From WTAW01 sp050115915 (GTDB lineage: Bacteria; Acidobacteriota; Aminicenantia; Aminicenantales; Aminicenantaceae): a stretch of DNA of 7,551 nucleotides. The DNA lies in assembly GCA_050115915.1 (NCBI GenBank), contig JASFPP010000189.1:1-7551 (forward strand), in the 5' to 3' direction. Below, one piece after another: positions 1-5,218 of the stretch (position 1 is its first letter; each line of letters opens with the position of its first letter). The notes below the pieces were generated by a model, which ran no database searches, was not told the DNA's origin, and was given only the letters and a program-made list of their open reading frames with translations. A program made the position numbers and the translations under genes.

Positions 1-753
1 ATCTCCCACCCATCGATAGCCTTTCTCAGATTCGGGATCGTCGATCCTGTTGCTCCCGACATCGATCACAAAAGCACCGGGTTTGACCCAATCGGCTTTG
101 ACCATTTGAGGGCGTCCAACCGCTGCCACCAGGATGTCAGCTCTTCGGCAGACCCCCGAGAGATCCTTTGTGCGGCTGTGACACACAGTGACAGTGGCAT
201 TGCGGTGGATGAGCAGCATGGCGGCCGGCATCCCTACGATATTGCTCCGGCCGAGAACCACCGCTTCAGCCCCGTCGAATTCCGCACCTGCCTCCTCGAG
301 CAATCGTATGACTCCCGCCGGGGTACAGGGAATGAAGAGTGGCTTCCGGCCTTTCATCGCCAACCGCCCGATGTTCACAGGATGAAATCCATCGACATCT
401 TTATGGAGGGGTATGGCGTTGAGCACGGCCTCTTCGTCGAGATGGTCGGGAAGGGGGAGTTGGACCAGTATGCCATGTACCTTGGGATCGGCTCCTAGGT
501 CCCGCACCAATCGTTCAACCTCGTCTTGACCGGTCTCAGCGGGCAAGGTATGCCCGAAAGAAACGATACCGACCTTTTTACAGCGGTTCTGTTTCATGCG
601 CACATACTGTTGGGAAGCAGGGTTTTCTCCTACGAGTACTGTGGCCAATCCGGGTGCAAAACCGTGGGTTTCGACCATCTCTTCCACATCGGCCCTGACC
701 GTTTCTCTGATCTTGGATGCTACGGCTTCTCCATCGATGATTTTTGCTGTCAC
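1..753 (-). CDS. folD: Bifunctional methylenetetrahydrofolate dehydrogenase / methenyltetrahydrofolate cyclohydrolase (partial, C-terminus off the left edge)
   Basis: Cytosolic enzyme that oxidises 5,10-methylene-THF to methenyl-THF with NAD(P)+ and hydrolyses it to 10-formyl-THF, supplying purine and formyl-Met synthesis. The 251 visible codons are open to the window edge. Seen directly: Tyr50 and Lys54 in YVRMK, Gln98 in VQLPLP, Asp121 in KDVDGFHP, PCTPAG at 142-147 and the Rossmann signature GRSNIVGMP at 168-176. Lys54, Gln98 and Asp121 fall at the same numbers as in the E. coli enzyme as I recall it, which supports the start. FolD is usually about 285-300 residues, so roughly 40 are missing. 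The start is GTG at 753: AAGGAGG lies six bases upstream, and an in-frame TAG at 787-789 rules out a much longer N-terminus. The frame is intact through the C-run around 457. The gene follows the PilZ gene by about 200 bases on the same strand and may have its own leader. Confidence 0.96.
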   Translation of the reverse strand, partial: MTAKIIDGEAVASKIRETVRADVEEMVETHGFAPGLATVLVGENPASQQYVRMKQNRCKKVGIVSFGHTLPAETGQDEVERLVRDLGADPKVHGILVQLPLPDHLDEEAVLNAIPLHKDVDGFHPVNIGRLAMKGRKPLFIPCTPAGVIRLLEEAGAEFDGAEAVVLGRSNIVGMPAAMLLIHRNATVTVCHSRTKDLSGVCRRADILVAAVGRPQMVKADWVKPGAFVIDVGSNRIDDPESEKGYRWVGD

Positions 754-813
754 CGTCTCCCTCCTTAATATATTCCTCTGTTGAATCTAAGTAGTTATCG
801 GGAGAATAAATTA

Positions 814-872
814 TCACACTCCACCTCCTTCGTCCAGTAAAATAAAATGGGGACAGGTCACAGTATCTCCTT
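814..872 (-). promoter_or_regulatory. folD leader with two tandem Shine-Dalgarno/GTG modules (possible leader peptide)
   Basis: Read on the minus strand, AAGGAG (872-867) lies five bases before a GTG at 861 that opens a 15-codon frame ending in TGA at 816-814. A second, near-perfect site, AAGGAGGTGG (830-821), lies just before a GTG at 817. The stop of the first frame and the start of the second overlap as GTGA. The second frame runs to 578, out of frame across the folD start, so it is unlikely to be a conserved protein. This could be a translated leader that couples to or controls folD, or simply the remnant of an older gene start. No protein similarity is visible in either frame. Confidence 0.3.
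847..860 (+). repeat. GGGGACAG-type dispersed repeat, copy 1
   Basis: ATGGGGACAGGTCA contains the 10-mer ATGGGGACAG that recurs inverted at 3869-3878. Flanking bases also resemble the second copy (ACAGGTCACAGTATCT against ACAGTCCACTCTATCT). From general knowledge, GGGGACAG/CTGTCCCC elements are abundant intergenic repeats in many environmental bacteria and are often linked to REP-associated tyrosine transposases. That link is inference here: no transposase lies in the window. Confidence 0.4.
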
Positions 873-949
873 CATTCTAAAGGAATAAACCCATAAAACG
901 GGGCAAAATAAGACCTTAGACCGCGTATGTTGGCTATAAAAAGGGGATT

Positions 950-1321
950 CTAAGAGATTGTTGAGGGAATATTCTGGTCCCCTCCATAAAGATGCTGGAT
1001 AAGGGATAAAACAGATTTTGAAATTTTATGTAAAAACTCAACACCGAGTTCATGAATTTCTCCGTCTTGCGATAGCTTAGTCCACCTTACGATTCCATCG
1101 AGTTTCACGATCTGTCCTGATTTTAAAAGGTTTACTTCGATACGCATCACTGTATCCACAGGGTATGATTTGGGCGCAATAATTCTCGCCCCTCCTAAGG
1201 AAAGGTCTCGCGTGATCGCCTTAATCCCAGTGCTGCCGCTTGCTTCATGCCCATCGAGCGCATACTGAATCAAGACTTCATTTTGTTCTTCGAACCGTCT
1301 GTCCTTACGCTTGTTCTCCAC
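950..1321 (-). CDS. PilZ-domain protein, probable c-di-GMP receptor
   Basis: Single-domain cytosolic protein of about 123 residues, a usual size for stand-alone PilZ adaptors. Both c-di-GMP contact motifs are visible: the RxxxR arm as RKDRR at residues 5-9 and D/NxSxxG as DLSLGG at 39-44, followed by the alternating strands of the PilZ barrel (IRVEVNL-like segment, LDGIVRW, ELGVEFL). It therefore probably binds cyclic di-GMP; the output partner cannot be read from the sequence. Start choice: an in-frame ATG at 1333 has no ribosome site in front of it, but the bases ATGGAGG starting at that ATG place GGAGG five bases before a GTG at 1321, so I prefer GTG. The stop TAG is at 950-952. Neighbours are the Mth938-like gene upstream and folD downstream, both separated by about 200 bases, so it is probably monocistronic. 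No GGDEF or EAL gene is in view. Confidence 0.88.
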   Translation of the reverse strand: MENKRKDRRFEEQNEVLIQYALDGHEASGSTGIKAITRDLSLGGARIIAPKSYPVDTVMRIEVNLLKSGQIVKLDGIVRWTKLSQDGEIHELGVEFLHKISKSVLSLIQHLYGGDQNIPSTIS

Positions 1322-1392
1322 AGCAACCTCCATATAACGAGCTGTCGAAGATATCTACTTTGATCAATTTTTGAATAGGAGTAAATCGCCTC

Positions 1393-1437
1393 TGAGGGTG
1401 AATGTGAGGGTGATTTTTACAATTTTTGGGGGTGATT
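1393..1437 (+). repeat. Short GGGTGA direct repeats upstream of the PilZ gene
   Basis: TGAGGGTGA occurs at 1393-1401 and again at 1405-1413 (12-base period), and GGGTGATT at 1408-1415 recurs at 1430-1437. The cluster lies 70-115 bases upstream of the PilZ start, where a promoter or operator would be expected. On the minus strand it reads as spaced CACCC boxes. It could be a regulator-binding array or just low-complexity sequence. Confidence 0.3.
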
Positions 1438-1474
1438 GACCGGCTATGTCATTGGAATCGGGATCAGGCTCGTG

Positions 1475-1498
1475 GCCCACTCTATAAGAGGGCTTTTT
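1475..1498 (+). terminator. Hairpin after the Mth938-like gene, with a T-run on the plus strand
   Basis: GCCC (1475-1478) pairs with GGGC (1490-1493), and TCT (1481-1483) with AGA (1487-1489), leaving a two-base bulge and a tiny loop. TTTTT follows at 1494-1498 on the plus strand. The hairpin begins ten bases beyond the stop codon of the minus-strand gene. The T-run is on the wrong side for the minus-strand transcript, so for that gene it can act only as a 3' stem. For plus-strand (antisense) transcription it looks like an intrinsic terminator. Confidence 0.35.
1481..1492 (+). repeat. 12-base inverted repeat, left copy (3' side of the two-gene unit)
   Basis: TCTATAAGAGGG here is the exact reverse complement of the bases at 2097-2108. 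The two copies bracket the cysteine-rich/Mth938 pair. This copy also forms part of the hairpin at 1475-1498 and lies about 11 bases past the last stop codon of the unit. Confidence 0.6.
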
Positions 1499-1502
1499 CA
1501 TC

Positions 1503-1856
1503 CTAACATGTTAAGTGAATAATTCCCGCATCGGTTTTACTAATCACAATGCCTCTTTGCATAAGCTCTCCCGTCTTCCACATTTCCACTTCGATGCCGA
1601 TTTCTTCTAAATGTTTTTGTGCCTTATTTGTCAGAGACACTAGACCCGAATTTCCAGCTCCGATAATGATCCTTCGTGTCTTTGGCGTTAGCACTCTTTT
1701 AAGTTCTCTCCGCGATATCATGTGGGATGTGCCGAATTTTTCCTTTGCGATGCTTTTATCCCTCTTTGTGATTTTTCCATCTATGATCCACAAATCCTTG
1801 TGATATATTTCGCCTTCTATCGTGATACTTCCAAAGGAATAATCCTCGATCTTCAT
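1503..1856 (-). CDS. Mth938/DUF498-fold protein (NDUFAF3-like domain)
   Basis: Small 117-residue protein made entirely of the Mth938-like domain, the fold shared with the human complex I assembly factor NDUFAF3. Family features visible: IEDYSFGSITIEG near the N-terminus, DLWIID at 21-26, the nucleotide-loop-like IIIGAGNSG at 63-71, and the typical HLTC ending at 114-117. Molecular function is unknown for bacterial members; the loop resembles a dinucleotide-binding turn but is not proof of binding. Start: ATG at 1856, five bases after the stop of the upstream cysteine-rich gene, giving a family-length protein. A 15-codon in-frame extension to 1901 would overlap that gene and is rejected. The ribosome site before 1856 is weak (GAAGAA), so translational coupling to the upstream gene is likely. 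It is the second gene of a two-gene operon. Confidence 0.87.
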   Translation of the reverse strand: MKIEDYSFGSITIEGEIYHKDLWIIDGKITKRDKSIAKEKFGTSHMISRRELKRVLTPKTRRIIIGAGNSGLVSLTNKAQKHLEEIGIEVEMWKTGELMQRGIVISKTDAGIIHLTC

Positions 1857-1861
1857 TTTCT

Positions 1862-2056
1862 TCAGCCATTCTCGGAAACAAATATACATTCGACCTTGCA
1901 AAACCGAAACTTTTTGTCCGGCATGTCATAAGAGCCTTTATTGTAATACTTGCAGTTGTACTGAATGTCTAGGGGAGACCTGATACGTTCAAAAAAGGGG
2001 CAATCCTCGCATGACTCAGGTCTTGTTAATGTGCTTTTCATTTTCCCCAGCGCCAT
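1862..2056 (-). CDS. Small cysteine-rich protein (possible metal- or Fe-S-binding), first gene of the Mth938 operon
   Basis: I do not recognise the family. It is about 64 residues with five cysteines and no signal peptide or membrane segment: CEDC (16, 19), C35 in NCKYY, and CKVEC (53, 57). CxxC plus CxxxC spacing in a short soluble protein suggests zinc or an iron-sulfur cluster, but this is inference. Aromatic residues flank the cysteines (CPFF, CKYY, CIF). Start is uncertain: ATG at 2056 has no clear ribosome site, ATG at 2041 follows GGGGAAA, and a TTG at 2065 would add three residues; all keep the cysteine core. Its TGA ends five bases before the Mth938-like ATG, and a TTGACA promoter lies upstream, so the two are probably one operon and may act together. 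Confidence 0.7.
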   Translation of the reverse strand: MALGKMKSTLTRPESCEDCPFFERIRSPLDIQYNCKYYNKGSYDMPDKKFRFCKVECIFVSENG

Positions 2057-2096
2057 TGAAGACAATTGGATGTATTATCAAGTTTTTTAGCCCGCA

Positions 2097-2108
2097 CCCT
2101 CTTATAGA
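2097..2108 (-). repeat. 12-base inverted repeat, right copy (5' leader of the two-gene unit)
   Basis: On the minus strand this reads TCTATAAGAGGG, identical to the plus-strand bases at 1481-1492. It starts about nine bases downstream of the predicted -10 box, so it would sit at or just after the transcription start. This suits either an operator or a 5' leader able to pair with the 3' end of the same mRNA. Confidence 0.6.
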
Positions 2109-2116
2109 TCATTCTT

Positions 2117-2145
2117 TATATAAATATTTCTGGAGGATTTGTCAA
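2117..2145 (-). promoter_or_regulatory. Sigma-70-type promoter of the cysteine-rich/Mth938 operon
   Basis: On the minus strand TTGACA (2145-2140, perfect -35) is followed by a 17-base spacer and TATATA (2122-2117); sliding by two gives TATAAA. The expected start of transcription is near 2110, about 55 bases before the first gene. The promoter lies in the 115-base gap after the DUF4015 gene. Confidence 0.65.
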
Positions 2146-2171
2146 ATGGAGTGAAATGAAATCCTTTTTCG

Positions 2172-3695
2172 TTAGCGCTGCGAACCTGAAATAGTGGTTT
2201 TCAGTGCCTCTGTATGATTTTGGTAGCGTCTTAATCTTTTGGGAGGGATTGATTTTGTAAAAACACTCGTGCCCCCCCAATCGATATATATAGGGAAGGG
2301 GCGCATGCGACGCGGGTCGGTATCAATATCCTGGACGATTAAATTTGTAATTTGCTGTGCTTTTGTGTAGGGGTTGGTCCATTGGGAGATGTTTAAACCG
2401 CGGTTTATCAGGATCCGGTCGATGATGCTTTCATCCAGTGTGGATAGGACGTCGATGAGTGTGGAGTATTCGTTCGGTTCACCATCCACCGATTTGTCGA
2501 GCGATAGGATCGAGTAACCATTGCGGTAGTCCGTGAGGTTGATGATTTTCGTCTGACCCTGCGCCACCAGTTCTTCGCGGTCTATCAGCTCCTCGAGCGC
2601 CGGGTAGAATTGCGGCTTTGGAAATACAATGCCCATGTTTTCTTCAAGAGCACGGAAGGTTGTGTGATACCCGCCTGACGGATTCCAGATCGTCCAGCTG
2701 CGGATACCACTTTCCTCGGCACCCTCAAGCTGAGCAATGATCTCATGGGGCGAGTACCAGAATCCTTGTATCCAGGGACGGATCTTTTTCCTCGTCCGCC
2801 TTTTCATCTCTTCAAGGCTCAACTTTATGATCTTGTATGGATACTGACCAGGATTTTTTAGACGGAGGAAATTTTCGGGAAAATGTGATGGATAGAGCAT
2901 CGGACAAAGCACATCCACATGTGGAGCCATCTTTTCCAAGACTTGTCCAACTCCGAAATCTTCGGTTTTCCATGCTGTCAAACCAAAGATATCGACGGAA
3001 ATGGTTGTATCCATAGGTTTGAGCATCGAATTCGCATAAGCGAGAAATTTTCCGATGCACTCTGCCTGTGTTGTGCCCTCGAGGATGAACGGGTATTCGA
3101 TCCTGGACAGATCTCCATCACTGGGGAAGCGGATATAATCGAATTGGATCTCGTCAATTCCGAGTTCGATCAGCTCCAAACAAAGCTCGATCGTATAATC
3201 CCATACTCTTTGGTCGTAGGGGTTGGCCCAGTGAAGCCCCTTCCTATCGGCCCATAGCTCACCCGTTGTCGCATCCATCACACCCAACTCAGGGTGATTT
3301 GTGGCCAAAAGGCTGTCTTGGAACACATCCAGTTTTGCTACGGTCCAAATGCCTCTCTGTTTGAGGATGTGAACAGCTTCTTTGAGAGGCCCATTTCTGG
3401 AAGGAGCTCCCATTTCCACCGCCATTCTGTTGCTCGAGTTCCAAAATATTTGGCCCTTTGGATCCTTTACATGAAGCACCACCATATTTAAACCTGCTGC
3501 TTCCATATAATGAACAATCCCCTCAAAGTTCCTCCCATTCAGACAATTCGATGGGAAATAAACACCTGTGATTTTTTCCGGCATGTGAGTGGACTGAGCT
3601 AGGGAAAATAGAGGGAAGACGATCAGCAGTATCAAAATAGAAAGAATAGCAAAAGCCGCGGGCTTTTTTTCATGTAATTCTTTTCTTTCAGCCAT
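2172..3695 (-). CDS. Exported DUF4015 putative glycoside hydrolase with C-terminal extension
   Basis: A 507-residue protein. Residues 14-33 are strongly hydrophobic after a lysine-rich start and end in SLA-QS, fitting a signal peptide or single N-terminal anchor, so the domain lies outside the inner membrane. Residues about 42-343 show the DUF4015 barrel pattern: ITGVYFP, VVLHVKDPKGQ, VAKLDVF, LHWANPYDQRVWDY, DEIQFDYIRFPSDG (181-194), VDIFGLTAW, PMLYPSHF, RPWIQGFWYS and WTIWNPSGGY. Acidic residues at strand ends (Asp in QFDY, Asp in VDIFG) are candidates for catalysis by analogy with alpha-amylase-like barrels; the substrate is unknown for the family. Residues about 362-507 form an extension I do not recognise. 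Start: ATG at 3695 with AAGGA six bases upstream; an in-frame TTG at 3719 lacks such a site. It lies between the lipoprotein gene and the Mth938 operon on the same strand, with gaps of 220 and 115 bases, so it is probably a separate unit. Confidence 0.88.
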   Translation of the reverse strand: MAERKELHEKKPAAFAILSILILLIVFPLFSLAQSTHMPEKITGVYFPSNCLNGRNFEGIVHYMEAAGLNMVVLHVKDPKGQIFWNSSNRMAVEMGAPSRNGPLKEAVHILKQRGIWTVAKLDVFQDSLLATNHPELGVMDATTGELWADRKGLHWANPYDQRVWDYTIELCLELIELGIDEIQFDYIRFPSDGDLSRIEYPFILEGTTQAECIGKFLAYANSMLKPMDTTISVDIFGLTAWKTEDFGVGQVLEKMAPHVDVLCPMLYPSHFPENFLRLKNPGQYPYKIIKLSLEEMKRRTRKKIRPWIQGFWYSPHEIIAQLEGAEESGIRSWTIWNPSGGYHTTFRALEENMGIVFPKPQFYPALEELIDREELVAQGQTKIINLTDYRNGYSILSLDKSVDGEPNEYSTLIDVLSTLDESIIDRILINRGLNISQWTNPYTKAQQITNLIVQDIDTDPRRMRPFPIYIDWGGTSVFTKSIPPKRLRRYQNHTEALKTTISGSQR

Positions 3696-3731
3696 GGTCG
3701 TTCCTTCTGGCTTGTGCAAAGGTTTTGTCGA

Positions 3732-3780
3732 ATAAGAGGGAGTGATTTTAGAAAAAATTTATTGTTTGCTCTTATAGCAA
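3732..3780. repeat. Partial copies of the TATAAGAGGG motif and a short palindrome upstream of the DUF4015 gene
   Basis: ATAAGAGGG at 3732-3740 faces CTCTTATAG at 3769-3777, giving a seven-base inverted pair; the second half lies within a palindrome, TTGCT-cttat-AGCAA (3766-3780). The same core occurs in the 12-base inverted repeat around the Mth938 operon. The palindrome is about 70 bases before the DUF4015 start, and its minus-strand TATAAG could also serve as a -10 box, though no good -35 lies at the right distance. Confidence 0.3.
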
Positions 3781-3860
3781 TGATTTTGGGATCAAAATTG
3801 TTGTTCTAAGCCGAAAAACAAAGGGAGAAATTGATTTATCTTTATTAATTTCAGTAAGAT

Positions 3861-3878
3861 AGAGTGGACTGTCCCCAT
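3861..3878 (-). repeat. GGGGACAG-type dispersed repeat, copy 2
   Basis: On the minus strand it reads ATGGGGACAGTCCACTCT and contains a small palindrome, GGAC-A-GTCC. The first ten bases match copy 1 at 847-860, in the opposite orientation. It lies in the 220-base gap between the lipoprotein and DUF4015 genes, 38 bases past the lipoprotein stop. Confidence 0.4.
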
Positions 3879-3915
3879 AAGTCATAAATCAGGGAAGATC
3901 TTATAAACAGGGCCT

Positions 3916-5058
3916 TTAATTCCAGAGCATCCGGAAAACTTTTAACTGCAGATAGCCGTTTTCTTTCTCTCCGACACAATATAAATGTTGATTTTTAACC
4001 AATGCATAGATAGGGAAGGAATCGCGGCTGAAGTGTACAGGCAGGCTTATGCGTGTAAAAAAGACGCCCTCGTTAGTATAGACGTCGCACCAATATTCAC
4101 CCGGTCGCTCTCCTGCTTCGAAGGTCACAGCATACAAACGCCCTTCTTCATCCGAAAAGATCGCGTGAACCGGGGGCAAATAATCGGGGATGATAGCGGT
4201 GTCAAGCAATTGGGGTTTATCGGGCATTCCCTCCAAAAGAGCATCCTTTGTATCAGCCGTCAGCCTGACCGCATCGTACTGCTTTAGAATCTTTTGGATC
4301 AGAGAGCCTTCACTGTCATAGACCAATATTTCGTAGCCTCTTTGTTCATTGATGTGGTAAGTTCTGTTCCTGCCTACATGCCAGGAAAAGATGGGATCCA
4401 AAAAATAAATCTTTTTAGCGATGTGCAGCACATCCAATTGTCGGATCTCCTCATCCTCCGGATTGAACAAACTGACCTTTTCTTTGAAGTGTTTGTCGGC
4501 AGCATCTTCGGCTCCGGCTTTCCAGAAAGCGACAAAATTACCGTTTTCCAGAGGATTGACGATAACGAATACAGGATCAATCCTGGTTTCTGAGACAACT
4601 TTTCCTTCCGCGTCGAAAATCATTAGCTTTTTTAAAACGTCTGTAACGGTCAGCTGGTTCTGCGGCAATATTCGGGGGAGGAGAGGAAATTCCATCTCGC
4701 CCGGTCCCTGGCCTTTCGCTCCGAAGGCTTTCACAAATTTTCCTTCACGGTTGAATTTGAAAAAGAAGTGGTTCTCCCCCCGGTTGCTCAAACAATAGAT
4801 GTTGCCTTCAGAATCCACCTGAAAAGCATTGATATCGACCAGACCGGCTGCATCAACTTCAGGATCCTCCGTATCCAATGTCATGACCTCTTCCAATCTT
4901 AAGGATGGGGATTGCCCTTCTATTTGATAGGGATCGATGTGGTTGATGATGACCTCGACACCGTCTTCAAGCCGTTTTTCGACTTGCTGCTGCTGGCGTC
5001 CACACCCGATGATCGTTAGAACAAGCATGAAAAAGACAATAAATTTATCTCTCATCAT
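3916..5058 (-). CDS. Six-bladed beta-propeller lipoprotein
   Basis: A 380-residue protein. Basic MMRDK, a hydrophobic run (6-18) and the lipobox IIGC with Cys19 indicate a type II signal peptide and lipid anchoring. Blade-like repeats follow: INAFQVDSEGNIYCLS (76-91), FFFKFNREGKFVKAFG (98-113) running into AKGQGPGE (114-121), LMIFDAEGKVV, EILVYDSEGSLIQ and HAIFSDEEGRLYAVTF. The order, with GQGPGE after blade one, matches the six-bladed propeller lipoproteins found in many paralogous copies in Bacteroidota and Aminicenantes-like genomes. Propellers of this kind usually bind ligands or partners; no catalytic site is evident and the target is unknown. Start: tandem ATGs at 5058 and 5055, neither with a ribosome site, but a perfect TATAAT ends 11 bases upstream, suggesting a leaderless mRNA. 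It is divergent from the alkD-like gene across 160 bases. No paralogue or transporter neighbour in the window hints at its ligand. Confidence 0.85.
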   Translation of the reverse strand: MMRDKFIVFFMLVLTIIGCGRQQQQVEKRLEDGVEVIINHIDPYQIEGQSPSLRLEEVMTLDTEDPEVDAAGLVDINAFQVDSEGNIYCLSNRGENHFFFKFNREGKFVKAFGAKGQGPGEMEFPLLPRILPQNQLTVTDVLKKLMIFDAEGKVVSETRIDPVFVIVNPLENGNFVAFWKAGAEDAADKHFKEKVSLFNPEDEEIRQLDVLHIAKKIYFLDPIFSWHVGRNRTYHINEQRGYEILVYDSEGSLIQKILKQYDAVRLTADTKDALLEGMPDKPQLLDTAIIPDYLPPVHAIFSDEEGRLYAVTFEAGERPGEYWCDVYTNEGVFFTRISLPVHFSRDSFPIYALVKNQHLYCVGEKENGYLQLKVFRMLWN

Positions 5059-5069
5059 AATCGGCCAAT

Positions 5070-5075
5070 ATTATA
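5070..5075 (-). promoter_or_regulatory. -10 box of the lipoprotein gene (possibly leaderless)
   Basis: A perfect TATAAT on the minus strand ends 11 bases before the ATG at 5058. With the usual six to eight bases to the start of transcription, the mRNA would begin only three to five bases before the start codon. No good -35 hexamer lies 16-18 bases upstream (ATGAAA at best). The absence of a Shine-Dalgarno site agrees with leaderless expression. Confidence 0.5.
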
Positions 5076-5138
5076 AAAAATATTCGAAGCAATTTCATTA
5101 AGGGAAAATACAAACAAAGGCGATGGGCATAAGTTGAA

Positions 5139-5167
5139 TTGACTTCTCGTGGGCATTGGGGTATGTT
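5139..5167 (+). promoter_or_regulatory. Sigma-70-type promoter of the alkD-like gene
   Basis: TTGACT (5139-5144, five of six -35 bases) is followed by exactly 17 bases and TATGTT (5162-5167, four of six -10 bases). Transcription would start near 5174, about 45 bases before the ATG at 5219. No Ada-box-like repeats or other operators are evident. Confidence 0.6.
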
Positions 5168-5218
5168 TTGTTCAAGATTTCAGAGGAAAATAGAGCAAAA
5201 ACTCTCTAAGGATTGAAG

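Noticed and set aside
440..475. Possible frameshift in folD at the run of five C (minus strand)
   Set aside because: On recounting the run, the frame reads VQLPLPDHLDEE and continues into KDVDGFHP, exactly as the family requires.
106..498. Open frame of 130 codons on the plus strand opposite folD
   Set aside because: It is antisense to folD, whose catalytic motifs read cleanly on the minus strand. The plus-strand translation has no recognisable domain or ribosome site.
578..817. 79-codon minus-strand frame with a strong ribosome site, as a protein-coding gene
   Set aside because: Most of it overlaps folD out of frame, and its residues show no family pattern. Kept only as a possible leader signal.
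1549..1803. Plus-strand open frames over the Mth938-like gene
   Set aside because: These are shadows of a well-supported minus-strand gene, and they are rich in Ser, Phe and Leu as antisense frames often are.
1481..2108. Bracketing inverted repeat as an insertion sequence
   Set aside because: The enclosed genes are not transposases, the repeat is only 12 bases, and no flanking target duplication is evident. A regulatory or RNA-structure role fits better.
2812..3257. Open frames on both strands inside the DUF4015 gene
   Set aside because: They lie inside a gene with continuous family motifs and have no independent start signals.
3985..4798. Several 74-125 codon frames within the propeller lipoprotein gene
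   Set aside because: The minus-strand frame has a lipobox, blade repeats and family length; the others are overlapping shadows.
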